This document shows positions 44,459-53,639 of a stretch of DNA of 64,000 nt, piece after piece (position 1 is the first letter of the stretch; every line of letters begins with the position of its first letter). Where the stretch lies: contig NZ_AP023366.1 of the NCBI RefSeq assembly GCF_015097055.1, positions 1,278,501 to 1,342,500 on the forward strand, given 5' to 3'. Below the pieces are notes generated by a model. The model was not told where the DNA came from. It saw nothing but the letters and a program-made list of their open reading frames with translations, and searched no databases. The position numbers and the translations under genes were made by a program. The stretch is from Effusibacillus dendaii (GTDB lineage: Bacteria > Bacillota > Bacilli > Tumebacillales > Effusibacillaceae).

Positions 44459-45493
44459 TTACATATTGCGCGCGCCGTCAATATATTCTTTACCGATCAC
44501 AGATTCATATTGTTTGTAAACCGGTTCCATCTTTTTCACGAATTCTTGACGTTGCGCATCCGTCATTTCAATAATCTGCAGCTTGCCAGACTTTCTAAGT
44601 TTGTTTTCAGAAGCCTTATCCTCATCCACAGAAAGCTGTCTTTCCAACTTGGTCGCTTCTGCCATCGATTCGTCAAACGCTTTCTTGATATCAGCCGGCA
44701 GCGCATCATACCATTGTTTGTTAGTCAATACCGCATAGTCGACGCGGCCATGGTTGGAAACCAACAGATACTTTTGAACTTCTTCGTATTTTTGTGTATC
44801 GATGTTATTCCATGTGTTCTCTTCGCCGTCTACCGTACCCTGTTGCAGAGCGTTATAGGTTTCACCAAATGCAATGGTAGCCCCAGCGGCGCCCAATGCT
44901 TTAAACTGGGCATCCAGCACTTTTCCTGCCTGCGTACGGAATTTCTGCCCCGCAAAATCTTCCGGTTTGGAAATCGGTTTGTTGGAAGTAAACTGTTTGA
45001 AACCGTTTTCCCACATGGCAAGACCTTTCAGGTTTTTGCTGTCCAGACTGGTGAGCAATTTCTTGCCAAGATCCCCATCCCAGAATTTCACAACCGAATC
45101 ATGGTTTTTGAACAGGAACGGCATATCCGTAATTTGGAACGAAGGGTTAAAACCGACCAATTTTGTCATAGAAGGCGCGATCACCTGGACATTGCCAGCC
45201 TGCAGCGCTTCCAGCTCATCCTTGTCTCCGTACAACTGGGAAGACGGATACACTTCTACTTTCACACGACCGTCAGTCTTTTGCGCCATCAATTCAGCAA
45301 ATTTAGTAGCCGCTTTCCCTTTCGGGGTGTCAGCCGTCACCACGTGTGAAAACTTGATCACCAACGGTTTCTCTTTTGTGTAGTTGGCGGAATTTGACGG
45401 GCTTGCATTATTGCTGCTGCTGCCACAACCTGTCACAACTGCCATGGAAGCAGTCAATGCCATACCCAAGAATACTTTTGTCCCTTTTTTCAA
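44459..45493 (-). CDS. dctP: TRAP transporter solute-binding lipoprotein DctP (paralogue 1)
   Basis: A 344-residue extracytoplasmic binding protein of the DctP family for TRAP carboxylate transport. The signal peptide ends in a lipobox (AVVTGCGSS), so it is lipid-anchored. The fold signatures are VIKFSHVVTADTPKGKAA, KTDGRVKVEVYPSSQLYGD, FKQFTSNKPISKPEDFAG and KFRTQAGKVLDAQFKALGA with the substrate-binding arginine. The start is TTG 45493 (MKKGTKV) with GGAGGG 7 bases upstream. It is the last gene of the cluster; dctQM lie 12 kb away on the same strand, and a damaged paralogue lies at 53 kb. Confidence 0.9.
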   Translation of the reverse strand: MKKGTKVFLGMALTASMAVVTGCGSSSNNASPSNSANYTKEKPLVIKFSHVVTADTPKGKAATKFAELMAQKTDGRVKVEVYPSSQLYGDKDELEALQAGNVQVIAPSMTKLVGFNPSFQITDMPFLFKNHDSVVKFWDGDLGKKLLTSLDSKNLKGLAMWENGFKQFTSNKPISKPEDFAGQKFRTQAGKVLDAQFKALGAAGATIAFGETYNALQQGTVDGEENTWNNIDTQKYEEVQKYLLVSNHGRVDYAVLTNKQWYDALPADIKKAFDESMAEATKLERQLSVDEDKASENKLRKSGKLQIIEMTDAQRQEFVKKMEPVYKQYESVIGKEYIDGARNM

Positions 45494-45612
45494 GACATAA
45501 CCCTCCATTCGACTTGTCTAGTTAGTTTATCTAGCTCAGTTAATAATACAATAATATAATAATAGAAAACTTTTGGTCAATTCTTGCGTTTTGGTAAGTT
45601 TATACGATTTGC

Positions 45613-46485
45613 TCAATTGTTCCGCTGCAAAAACTCCGCTTGCCGGACAATCCGTTTCGCACGCTCCGCCACAGGATAATCGATCATTTTTCCGTCCAGT
45701 TGGATGGCGGCCGAACCTTCAAGCAAAGCCTCGTCAAATGCTGAGACGATTCGTTTTGCTTCTTCGATTTCTTCCTGTGTCGGCGTAAACACATCGTTTA
45801 CAATGCCGATTTGGTCCGGATGGATCACCATTTTCCCCTGAAAGCCCAACTGCTTGGCCAATTTGGTATCCCGCAGCAATCCTTCCCGGTCTTTCATCTG
45901 CACAAAAACAGCGTCGATCGGCGGCTCAATTCCTGCCGCCCGGGAGACCACAACCAAATGGGAGCGCGCGTACAATATTTCGGTCCCCTCGTGTGTTAAT
46001 TGCGCCTGGATGTCAAGCGTGAAATCAACAGAACCGAATGCAAGCCGTTTGACCCTCGGACTTGATGCAGCAATTTCAAACGCCTGGTAGAGTCCTAAAG
46101 CGCTTTCAATCAAAGGAACAATTTCAATGTCGCCCAATTGCCTGCCGCTTTTTGACTCAGCTTCCGCCAGCGCCTGATCGGCTGTCAGAATATCCTGTCT
46201 GCTGTTCGCCTTCGGGAGAACGATGCCGGCAAGTAAAACACCAGCCAGATCCGCTATATCGTCCGCAAAAAAACCGCTTGCCAGGTCATTAACTCTCACA
46301 AAACTGCATGCTGCGCGGCTGTTCCGTATCGTTTGACAAACCAATTGCCGAGCGTTTTGTTTCTCGCTCAGGGGAACTGCGTCCTCCAGATCAAAAATAA
46401 TCACATCAGCCGTCAGATCGTCCACTTTCGCCAATCTTCTTTCACTGTTTCCCGGCACAAACATCCAGGAACGGAATAATGACAT
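45613..46485 (-). CDS. HpcH/HpaI aldolase/citrate lyase beta-type protein
   Basis: A 290-residue TIM-barrel lyase of the CitE/malyl-CoA/citramalyl-CoA lyase group, which cleaves a 3-hydroxyacid or its CoA ester to acetyl/propionyl-CoA or a ketoacid. Visible motifs are RSWMFVPGNSERRLAK at the N-terminus, IIFDLEDAVPLSEK with the metal acid, FVRVNDLASGF, EIVPLIESALGLYQAFEIA and GFQGKMVIHPDQIGIVNDVF near the C-terminus. ATG 46485 follows AAAGGGGGTGAGG. It follows the fumarase-type hydratase genes, so the pair could take a mesaconate- or fumarate-like acid through hydration and C-C cleavage. The substrate is inference. Confidence 0.87.
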   Translation of the reverse strand: MSLFRSWMFVPGNSERRLAKVDDLTADVIIFDLEDAVPLSEKQNARQLVCQTIRNSRAACSFVRVNDLASGFFADDIADLAGVLLAGIVLPKANSRQDILTADQALAEAESKSGRQLGDIEIVPLIESALGLYQAFEIAASSPRVKRLAFGSVDFTLDIQAQLTHEGTEILYARSHLVVVSRAAGIEPPIDAVFVQMKDREGLLRDTKLAKQLGFQGKMVIHPDQIGIVNDVFTPTQEEIEEAKRIVSAFDEALLEGSAAIQLDGKMIDYPVAERAKRIVRQAEFLQRNN

Positions 46486-46518
46486 ATCCTCACCCCCTTT
46501 CCGCAACTGATTTACCAG

Positions 46519-47073
46519 CTAGATCTCCCTGTACTTTTCTTTTCCTTCCATGTACAAATCGTTCCCATACATGTCGTTGATCACAACCGCAGGGAAGTTT
46601 TCAATCGTCAAGCGGCGGATCGCTTCCGGTCCCAAATCTTCATAGGCGACGATCTCCTGGCTTTTAATTGCCCTTGCCAGGAGCGCCCCCGATCCGCCAA
46701 CAGCCGCAAAATAAACCGCCTTGTTTTTGACGATTGAATCTTTTACTTCCTGGTTGCGGTATCCCTTGCCGATCATCCCTTTTAATCCAAGGTCAAGCAA
46801 CGTTGGCGCATACTTGTCCATCCGCCCGCTTGTCGTAGGTCCCGCCGACCCAATCACCTGGCCCGGTTTGGCAGGCGTCGGTCCGACATAGTAAATGGTC
46901 TGGCCCTGGATATCGATCGGCAGTTTTTCGCCTCGCTCCAAAAGTTCGATCATGCGCTTATGAGCGGCGTCCCTGGCAGTATAAACGGTGCCGCTGATCA
47001 AGACGCGGTCACCCGCCCGCAAAGTCGAAATGGTTTCTTCTGTCAACGGTGTTGTAATTTGTTTGGCTGACAT
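46519..47073 (-). CDS. Class I fumarase/tartrate dehydratase beta subunit
   Basis: A 184-residue C-terminal-domain subunit of Fe-S hydrolyases (fumarate, mesaconate or tartrate hydratase). It opens with ITTPLTEETISTLRAGDRV and contains YVGPTPAKPGQVIGSAGPTT, GRMDKYAPTLLDLGLKGMIG, YFAAVGGSGALLA and AVVINDMYGNDLY, all typical of the beta chain. ATG 47073 follows AGGAGGAGAAC. It overlaps nothing but lies 9 bases after the alpha subunit frame. With the alpha subunit frameshifted, the enzyme may be unable to form unless slippage repairs the frame. Confidence 0.93.
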   Translation of the reverse strand: MSAKQITTPLTEETISTLRAGDRVLISGTVYTARDAAHKRMIELLERGEKLPIDIQGQTIYYVGPTPAKPGQVIGSAGPTTSGRMDKYAPTLLDLGLKGMIGKGYRNQEVKDSIVKNKAVYFAAVGGSGALLARAIKSQEIVAYEDLGPEAIRRLTIENFPAVVINDMYGNDLYMEGKEKYREI

Positions 47074-47082
47074 GTTCTCCTC

Positions 47083-47926
47083 CTAAAGCACCGCTTCTTT
47101 GTGTCGGCTGGCATGGCAATTGATATTGACTGCAACTGGCAGCGATGCGATATGTGACGGATAAATCTCGATTTTTACATCGAGTGCGGTAGTCCGTCCA
47201 CCCATTCCCTGCGGGCCGATTCCCAGTTTGTTGCTCAGTTCCATAATCTCTACTTCCAAAGCGGCAATTTCCGGCAGCGGGTTGCGATGACCAATGGGGC
47301 GAAACAGTGATTTTTTTGCCAGCAAAGCCGATTTTTCAAAAGTGCCGCCAATCCCGACCCCGACAATGATCGGCGGGCACGCGTTAGGTCCCGCTTGGCG
47401 AACCGTGTCAAGAATAAAATCTTTCACCCCCTGCAGTCCGTCGGACGGTTTCAGCATTTTCAGAGCGCTCATGTTTTCACTGCCGCCGCCTTTGGCTGTC
47501 ATATGAAGAGTGAGTTTATCGCCGGGCACCAGTGCCAGGTGCACCACAGCCGGCGCATTATCGCCTGTGTTTACACGTTCCAGGGGATGGCCGACAATCG
47601 AATTGCGCAAATAACCTTCTCCGTATCCTTTTCGCACGCCGTCATGAATGGCGTCATAGAGGCTGCCGCCGACGATGTGGCAGTCCTGTCCCAGTTCGAC
47701 AAAAAAAAACAACGTACCCGGTATCCTGACACATCGGCACCCGTTCCGCCGATGCAATTTCCGCATTTTCAATCAACTGCAAAAGAACGTCTTTGCCCGT
47801 TTCGGATACTTCCGTTTCGAGAGCACTCTTAAAAGCGTTGACCACATCTTCCCCCAGATCGTAATTGGCCCGTTGGCACATGTCAGCCACCGCGTCGACA
47901 ATCTGTTGGTAATGAACCTCTCTCAT
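47083..47926 (-). pseudogene. Class I fumarase/tartrate dehydratase alpha subunit, frameshifted at a T9/A9 tract
   Basis: The alpha chain of the same Fe-S hydrolyase. From ATG 47926 the frame reads EVHYQQIVDAVADMCQRANY and AERVPMCQDTGYVVFF, then leaves into CRTGTGLPHRRR. The other frame resumes VELGQDCHIVGGSLYDAIHD and runs to the natural end with NAPAVVHLALVPGD and MGGRTTALDVKIEIYP. The break is a run of nine A on the plus strand at 47701-47709; eight would restore VVFFVELG. So it is a single-base slip at a homopolymer. The cluster ligands (MCQDTG, GSENMS region, CPPIIVGVGIGG) are otherwise intact. The start has AAGGGGGG upstream. It may be a real phase-variable or recoded site, a mutation or a sequencing error. 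Confidence 0.85.
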
Positions 47927-47980
47927 GATCGTTCCCCCCTTGCCACTGAATTTGTTCCCCGCCTGGATTTGTTTCCCGCC

Positions 47981-48469
47981 TCATTGGTGAAAAAATGTGC
48001 CCAAAGCAGTAGCTACCAATTGGTCCTGATCGTTGACAATTTTGCATTCGGCAACGATTGTATTACGGCCCCAGTGGAGAATTTCTGATTTGCAGCGCAG
48101 CGCATCGCCCGTTCCCGGCCGGATGTAATTCATCTTCAACTCCAGCGTAGCCACCCGTCTCTCCGGTTCCAGACGTGACAAAATCAGATATCCCATCGAA
48201 ACGTCAGCCAGCGTGTAGACCGCCCCGCCCTGCGCAACGCCAAAATAATTTTCGACATGCGGTCCCAGCCGCATTTTCGCCACTTGCTCAAGATCATCCC
48301 GGTCCGGCAGTTCAATATCGAGAAAATTTCCGTAAAAATGAAAATCTTTTGTCCGCGATTTACGGATGGCCCGGATGGTGTGCTGGACAAGATCGAGTTC
48401 CTGATCGTCCAACTCGGCCAGTTGTTCCGCCAAGGATTGTATTTTAGCGGCGTAAGATTCCTGCGTCAT
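47981..48469 (-). CDS. PaaI-type hotdog thioesterase
   Basis: A 162-residue hotdog-fold protein of the PaaI/YbgC group, expected to hydrolyse acyl-CoA or aryl-CoA thioesters. The central motif is FGVAQGGAVYTLADVSMGYL with the conserved Gly-Gly-Ala and Asp, and the strand RVATLELKMNYIRPGTGDAL. ATG 48469 follows AAGGAG with 8 bases spacing. It lies between the flavoprotein and the fumarase-type genes on the same strand, so it is probably part of the acid-degradation cluster, perhaps releasing a stalled CoA ester. Confidence 0.85.
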   Translation of the reverse strand: MTQESYAAKIQSLAEQLAELDDQELDLVQHTIRAIRKSRTKDFHFYGNFLDIELPDRDDLEQVAKMRLGPHVENYFGVAQGGAVYTLADVSMGYLILSRLEPERRVATLELKMNYIRPGTGDALRCKSEILHWGRNTIVAECKIVNDQDQLVATALGTFFHQ

Positions 48470-48487
48470 CTCATTCACTCCTTAGCG

Positions 48488-48605
48488 AGACCTGATGCAT
48501 AGCGCCATGGCGAGACTTGTGCCCTTTGGGTGCTTAGCGCGACTCGGCAGTTTACTGCCGCAGCGCGGAGTTGTGCCCCTTGGGTACTTGCCCCCTTGCT
48601 GGGAT
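48488..48605. repeat. Short imperfect direct repeats
   Basis: Two copies of a GTTGTGCCC(C/T)TTGGGTxCTT motif (near 48517 and 48567), with related GCGAGAC/GCGCGAC blocks, fill the gap between the thioesterase and flavoprotein genes. No gene is visible. It may have arisen by slippage. Confidence 0.5.
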
Positions 48606-48613
48606 CTGTACAA

Positions 48614-50242
48614 CTAAGGCAACAAATTGCCAGGTTGTGCATCATTCCGTTTGGGTGCAGCGTAGTTCAGCAAAGGCCAAAACGAAAGTTCCTCGCCTTC
48701 GATCATCAAATTGCCGATCCACTCGTCCCGCTCACCGGGAAAATCAATCACTTGATGAGCGCCCCGGCTTTCTTTCCGTTCCAATGCGGAACGAGCTACC
48801 ATTGCGGCTGCCCGCACCATATCCAAAAGCGGCAGATACGGCTCTGCTTCCGCCGCGAGTTGACCCAATTGAACAGACGCTTCCGCAAGACCGGCCGCAG
48901 AACGTTCGATACCGACTTGATTCCACATGATTTCCTGTACCTTCTTGCGAATGGCAGCTGTCGCTTGTTTGCCCTCCTCCGTGAAGAACAGAGGTGGTTT
49001 TCTATGGCGCAATTCCTGCTCGATTTTCGTCACAAAATCAGGCGTCTGCAGAACCGTTTCTTCCGCTGCCGCAAACCCGGCCCGCGCCCCAAACACCAAC
49101 GATTCGGTCAAAGCCCCTCCGCCCAGGCGGTTGGCTCCGTGTACACCACCGGTACACTCACCGCAAGCGTATAAACCTTTTACACTGGTTTTGCCGTATT
49201 GATCGATCGAAATGCCGCCGATCGAATAATGTTCCACCGGCTGCACTTCCAGTTCCCCTGCGTACCCTTTTGCCAGCAATCCGTGCAATCGCGGACTGGT
49301 CGCTTTCAGATCCGAGTCACTGACTTGCGATATGTCGAGCAGCACTTTTCCCTGTTTGAACATTTGATAGCAGATCACATCACGCGTTTCCAGTTCCTTG
49401 CGGGGATAGCCGGCCATGAACCGTTCTCCCTGCAGATTTCGCATCATTGCACCATTAGAAAACAATTTCGTATAAAGATCGAGATTGACAGGTGAAACCA
49501 GGCGATAAGGGTAAAACTGAACAAACTCCATATCCTGCAGTCGCGCACCATGCCGCCAGGCCATGCCAATCGTTTCGCCCGAAACGTCGATCGGATTGTC
49601 GGACTGGGCATAAATCCGTCCCATACCGCCGCTGGCCAGAATCGTACTGCCTGCCACAAACACAATCCAATCCTCATTTGCCCAACCGAGCGCTCCGCAA
49701 ATCCGGTCGCCGGAACCGGGCAACCGGTCAGGCCCAGTATCAGCCAATCCGTGCTCATTCAACAGATCCACAATCCAGGTTTTTTCATGGAACTGGATAC
49801 CGATTTCCTGTGCGTACTCGCGCAGACGGCGGGTAATGTGAGCGCCGAGTCCCGCTTTGTGATAGCAGCGGCGCGGAAACGAATGACCGGGCGTAACCAG
49901 TTCCCGTTCAAACTCCAATTCAATGCCAAACTCGCTCAATTCCTGAACCCTCGCGGTACAATCCTCTGCAAGCGCGCGAGCCAATTCCGGCCTGTTAATC
50001 CGTTTGCCGCCTTTTAAAATATCCTGATAAAAAATATCGGGCGAATCTTCTGGCGAAAGAATGGCAGAGTGAATCGTATCAGAAATGGCGGAAGATCCGC
50101 TGGAACCGATCTGCCCTTTCGATACCATCACCACGTTCGCGCCTTTCCGACGCGCTTCAATGGCAGCCCGCAAGGCAGCTTCACCACCGCCGATGACTAA
50201 CACATCTGTTGTTACGATTCGACCGTTCCCATTTGCAATCAC
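48614..50242 (-). CDS. FAD-binding oxidoreductase of the fumarate reductase/L-aspartate oxidase flavoprotein family
   Basis: A 542-residue flavoprotein with the FAD motif TDVLVIGGGEAALRAAIEARRKG near the N-terminus, HKAGLGAHITRRLREYA, ILASGGMGRIY, and the C-terminal GVHGANRLGGGALTESLVFGARAGFAA, as in SdhA/FrdA/NadB. The catalytic proton-relay region (HYSIGGISIDQYGKTSVKGLYACGECTG) is present. It has no soluble or membrane SDH partners beside it, so it is a stand-alone member, like those in fumarate- or keto-acid-processing clusters. The start was set at GTG 50242 with an AGGTGG site; GTG 50254 is the alternative. It follows the MmgE/PrpD gene on the same strand. Confidence 0.88.
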   Translation of the reverse strand: MIANGNGRIVTTDVLVIGGGEAALRAAIEARRKGANVVMVSKGQIGSSGSSAISDTIHSAILSPEDSPDIFYQDILKGGKRINRPELARALAEDCTARVQELSEFGIELEFERELVTPGHSFPRRCYHKAGLGAHITRRLREYAQEIGIQFHEKTWIVDLLNEHGLADTGPDRLPGSGDRICGALGWANEDWIVFVAGSTILASGGMGRIYAQSDNPIDVSGETIGMAWRHGARLQDMEFVQFYPYRLVSPVNLDLYTKLFSNGAMMRNLQGERFMAGYPRKELETRDVICYQMFKQGKVLLDISQVSDSDLKATSPRLHGLLAKGYAGELEVQPVEHYSIGGISIDQYGKTSVKGLYACGECTGGVHGANRLGGGALTESLVFGARAGFAAAEETVLQTPDFVTKIEQELRHRKPPLFFTEEGKQATAAIRKKVQEIMWNQVGIERSAAGLAEASVQLGQLAAEAEPYLPLLDMVRAAAMVARSALERKESRGAHQVIDFPGERDEWIGNLMIEGEELSFWPLLNYAAPKRNDAQPGNLLP

Positions 50243-50261
50243 TGAACCAACCACCTATTCG

Positions 50262-51611
50262 TTAAACGAGAGTGGCAGCTTTCCAGAAATCGGCTGCCGA
50301 TTCTACTTTTTCGAGCGATAATACGGTTTCCACATATCGATTGATTTGTTCTTCCGAAAGCTCCGCCGCCAATTCCCGAAACTTGGCAACCAAATCATCT
50401 GCTGTCACCGGGTGTTCCGGATCGCCTTTCGGGTATTCGGTCGACAACTGGATACGTTTTCCGTCCTGTGTTTCGATTTCGACGACGGAACCCCATTTTT
50501 CCGGGTAGGCGTCATTCACCGCCGAATCGAGCGTCAGCTCGACTTTGGGAATCAGGGACCGAATCTCCGGATCCCAAAGCGATTCTTCCGTAAAATCGGG
50601 CAACCCGGCTTTCCCTTTCACAAGCGCCAATGAGACGCAGTACTGCAAACTGAATTTGGCCGCATAAACCGTCTGCGGATTCGGATTGTCGGTTATATTG
50701 ATGACCGACTGGTATCCTCCGACATGAATTTTTCGTATATCGGAAGGCTGCAGGGAATGTTCCTTTTTGGCCCGGATGATCAGATCGACAGCCGGATGAG
50801 TGTGACGGCAGGACGCATGAATTTTGAAGGAATTCTCCGTAATTTTAAAACGTTCACCGAGCCCATTGGTGATTCTTGTTTCATCGTACGATTCTGACAT
50901 CGCCTTGAAAAACCCGCGATCTCCTTCCAGAATCTTGGACGGTCCGGTAAAACCTTTTTGCGCCAAAAGGGAAGCCAGCAAACCGTTCATCGCTGCTTTT
51001 GCCGTGTGCAGCTGCTTGCTCATCGCCCCATCGACAATAAACTCCCACAGACCGGCCGCCTGGGTTCCTGCATTGCCAAGCGCATGCACAATCTGCTTTT
51101 CGTCAAGTTCCAGCAGTTTCGCCACGGCGGCTGCCGATCCAAACGTTCCGCAGGTGGCAGTATTGTGCCAGTAATAATAGTGAGAGGGGCTGACCGCTTC
51201 GCCAATTCGAAAACACACATCATATCCGACGGCGACCGCTGTAATAAGATCCTTGCCGCTTTTGCCCATCCATTCAGCTACTGCCAGGGCAGCCGGAACC
51301 ACTACTGTCGCCGCGTGGATAATCGATCCTTTATGAATGTCATCCAATTCCACCACATGCGAGGCCGCCCCGTTTACCAACGCCGCGTTCGCTACGGATG
51401 TGCGGCCGCCTGTCACCAAAGTAGCCTGCTCGAAACCGCCCAATTCTTTTGCAAGTTGGTCTACCATCTGTACAGACGGTTTTACGGAACCTGCAATCGC
51501 CGAAGATAACCAGTCAAGGATGCACAATTTGGTAAACTCCACGACATCATGCGGCAAATCTTCATACTTTGTGTCGACAATAAATCGGGCCAGTTTTGCA
51601 CTTAATGACAT
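50262..51611 (-). CDS. MmgE/PrpD family protein
   Basis: A 449-residue MmgE/PrpD protein. The family includes 2-methylcitrate dehydratase, cis-aconitate decarboxylase and iminodisuccinate epimerase, which act on tricarboxylic or substituted dicarboxylic acids. The all-helical N-terminal domain is recognised by LDWLSSAIAGSVKPSVQMV and GAASHVVELDDIHKGSIIHAA, the active-site loop by YDVCFRIGEA, and the C-terminal lid by FKIHASCRHTHPAVD. ATG 51611 follows GGGAGGGG. It is the first gene after GntR in the cluster, behind a TTGGATCCAA palindrome. The substrate is not decided by sequence. Confidence 0.88.
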   Translation of the reverse strand: MSLSAKLARFIVDTKYEDLPHDVVEFTKLCILDWLSSAIAGSVKPSVQMVDQLAKELGGFEQATLVTGGRTSVANAALVNGAASHVVELDDIHKGSIIHAATVVVPAALAVAEWMGKSGKDLITAVAVGYDVCFRIGEAVSPSHYYYWHNTATCGTFGSAAAVAKLLELDEKQIVHALGNAGTQAAGLWEFIVDGAMSKQLHTAKAAMNGLLASLLAQKGFTGPSKILEGDRGFFKAMSESYDETRITNGLGERFKITENSFKIHASCRHTHPAVDLIIRAKKEHSLQPSDIRKIHVGGYQSVINITDNPNPQTVYAAKFSLQYCVSLALVKGKAGLPDFTEESLWDPEIRSLIPKVELTLDSAVNDAYPEKWGSVVEIETQDGKRIQLSTEYPKGDPEHPVTADDLVAKFRELAAELSEEQINRYVETVLSLEKVESAADFWKAATLV

Positions 51612-51671
51612 ACTTTCCCCTCCCGAAATTTAAAATTTTTCGTAAATTCGCCACTCCTTGGATATAGGATA

Positions 51672-51681
51672 TTGGATCCAA
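51672..51681. promoter_or_regulatory. TTGGATCCAA palindrome, candidate GntR operator 1
   Basis: ATTGGATCCAAATT at 51671-51684 is a near-perfect palindrome in an AT-rich region ahead of the MmgE/PrpD operon, between it and the GntR gene. FCD-type GntR regulators usually bind short palindromes of the TTGGATCCAA / TTGTATACAA class. The same core recurs at 58317 ahead of dctQM. Confidence 0.45.
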
Positions 51682-51773
51682 ATTAAAAATACTATATTTT
51701 CTTATACGGTATAAACTTTATAATTCCTGCTCCCAATTCCAATCTGTTTCCCCATTTTGCTAAAAACCGGTCC

Positions 51774-52502
51774 TCAAGTGGCGGAATCTCTCTGCACCGA
51801 ATCAAGATACTGTTTTAACGCATCTCCCGTTCTTAAAATATGCTCTTGTATGACCCGCTTCAGTCCTTCCAAATCACCCGTTTCAATCAGTTCCACCATT
51901 TTTCTATGTTCCTGCAGCGAACGTTCGATTTGGCGCGGCAAGATATTCGGGGTATGGGGTGGAAACCCGTGCCATAACATGTCAAGTATCATCTGGGTTC
52001 GCCGCCATCCGCATCCCTTTCGAAGCAATCTGTGAAAGTCATCATTCAGTTCTACAAAACGCTCAATATCGTCGTCTTCCACTGCGCGTTCCATATCAAT
52101 AGTCAACTGTTTCAACATTTTCTTATCTTCTTCCGTCAAATTCGGCATGGAACGCTCAATTGCCAGCCATTCGAGAATGGCACGCAGCTGGTAGATTTCT
52201 TCAATATCTTCCGTTGTCACAGAAGTAACAACTGCGCCTTTGTGAGGTTCGAACATGATCAAGCCTTCTTTTTCCAATTGCCGCAATGCTTCCCGAATTG
52301 GCATGCGGCTTACCCCCATCGCTTCCGCCAATTCTTCCTGTACAAGCCGTTCTCCCGGCGCAAACTCACCTCGCATAATGGCCTGACGCAATCGGGAAAC
52401 CACCCGCTGATGAAGTGTGGACTTATCGTCCAAACGTAGCTGAGAGCGGTTCGGATTTGTATCAGACATATTCAAAACTTGCTTACGGTTTCCGCTTTTC
52501 AA
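51774..52502 (-). CDS. GntR family regulator, FCD type
   Basis: A 242-residue transcription factor with an N-terminal winged helix (RQAIMRGEFAPGERLVQEEL, MGVSRMPIREALRQLEKEGL) and a C-terminal FCD ligand-binding domain (ILEWLAIERSMPNLTEED, DDFHRLLRKGC, HGFPPHTPNILPRQIERSLQEHRKM). The FCD domain binds carboxylic acids with a metal held by an Asp and three His. It sits between the damaged dctP paralogue and the MmgE/PrpD gene and is the likely repressor of the cluster. The start was placed at TTG 52502 with AAAGGAGA about 12 bases upstream; ATG 52469 is the alternative without a clear site. Confidence 0.9.
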   Translation of the reverse strand: MKSGNRKQVLNMSDTNPNRSQLRLDDKSTLHQRVVSRLRQAIMRGEFAPGERLVQEELAEAMGVSRMPIREALRQLEKEGLIMFEPHKGAVVTSVTTEDIEEIYQLRAILEWLAIERSMPNLTEEDKKMLKQLTIDMERAVEDDDIERFVELNDDFHRLLRKGCGWRRTQMILDMLWHGFPPHTPNILPRQIERSLQEHRKMVELIETGDLEGLKRVIQEHILRTGDALKQYLDSVQRDSAT

Positions 52503-52590
52503 GTGAATGTGATTCTCCTTTCAACTTACCCACGCTGCTGATTAAAATTCTGCTTACCATTTAGTATAAGCAATTTCAAGTCAACAGCCA

Positions 52591-52629
52591 ACGGGCAACA
52601 TCCTCCCAGTATGGAAAGATGTTGCCCGT
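52591..52629 (-). other. Strong stem-loop after dctP paralogue 2
   Basis: ACGGGCAACATC pairs perfectly with GATGTTGCCCGT over about 15 bases. There is no T-tract after it, so it may be an mRNA-stabilising or attenuating hairpin rather than a terminator. Confidence 0.6.
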
Positions 52630-52639
52630 AAGGAGATTT

Positions 52640-53530
52640 CTACATTTTGCGTGCTGCGTCAATCATGTCTTTACCGATAGTATTTTCAAATTCCTTGTAT
52701 ACGGGTTCCATTTTTTGAATGAATTTTCCCCGTTCTTCCGGCGTCATTTGAACCATTTGCAATTTGCCGGATTTAACAATTCTGGTTTTCGACTCCTCGT
52801 CCAACTTTGCAGCCAGCTCGCGCTGATATTTTGTAGATTCCTGAATCGATTCATCAAATGCTTTTTTAATGTCAGCCGGAAGATTGTCATACCATTGCTT
52901 GTAGGTTTCCCCAAAAGCAATGGTGGCTGCCGCCGCACCCAGCGCTTTAAATTGGGCATCCAACACTTTTCCTGCCTGTGTACGGAACTTCTGTCCAGCA
53001 AAATCTTCCACTTTTGCGATCGGTTTACGGGAAGTAAATTGTTTGTAGCCAAGCTCCCATAACGCAAGACCTTTTAAATTCTTGCTTTCAAGTGAGTTAA
53101 ACAGTTTTTTTCCGTACTCACCGTCCCAAAATTTGACGACTGCATCGTGCTCTTTAAACAGGAAAGGCAGATCGTTCACCTGAAACGCAGGATTGATGCC
53201 GACCATTTTCGCGGTGGAAGGGGCAATCAGCTGAACGTTTCCTGCCTGCAACGCTTCCAGTTCGTCTTTATCTCTGTAAAGCTGAGAGGACGGATAGACT
53301 TCCACTTTCACTCGTCCCCCCGTTTTTTGCGCCATTAGCGCGGCAAACCGTTTGGATGCCTTTCCTTTTGGGCTATCTTCCGTAACCACATGTGAAAATT
53401 TGATAATCATCGGATTGTCTTTCGTATAAGAAGTCGGATTTTGCGCGGCAGGCTGGCCCCCGCATGCAGTAAGTGCCGCAACAGAGAGAGTTAGCGCAAA
53501 CGCAAAAACTGTTTGTAATCCTTTTTTCAT
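52640..53530 (-). pseudogene. TRAP solute-binding lipoprotein DctP paralogue 2 with an internal in-frame deletion
   Basis: A 296-residue paralogue of the protein at 44.5-45.5 kb. It keeps the lipobox (VAALTACGG) and the N-terminal half (KFSHVVTEDSPKGKAS, KFRTQAGKVLDAQFKALGA, ATIAFGETYK), then jumps to QWYDNLPADIKKAFDES. In the paralogue the two parts are separated by 45 residues (from NALQQGTVDGE to the end of the VDYAVLTN strand). The deletion is in frame and removes a substrate-binding loop and strand, so the product probably folds badly or binds nothing. ATG 53530 follows AAGGGGCGG. The gene opens the catabolic part of the cluster. Confidence 0.8.
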
Positions 53531-53639
53531 GTACACCGCCCCTTGGGAAAAATATAAAAAGTTAAGCCAGTTAAAATATTGCGTTAATTTCAGACAGATA
53601 AGCGCTGTTCCTATCCACCTCCTTCCGGCTTTGCAGTTG

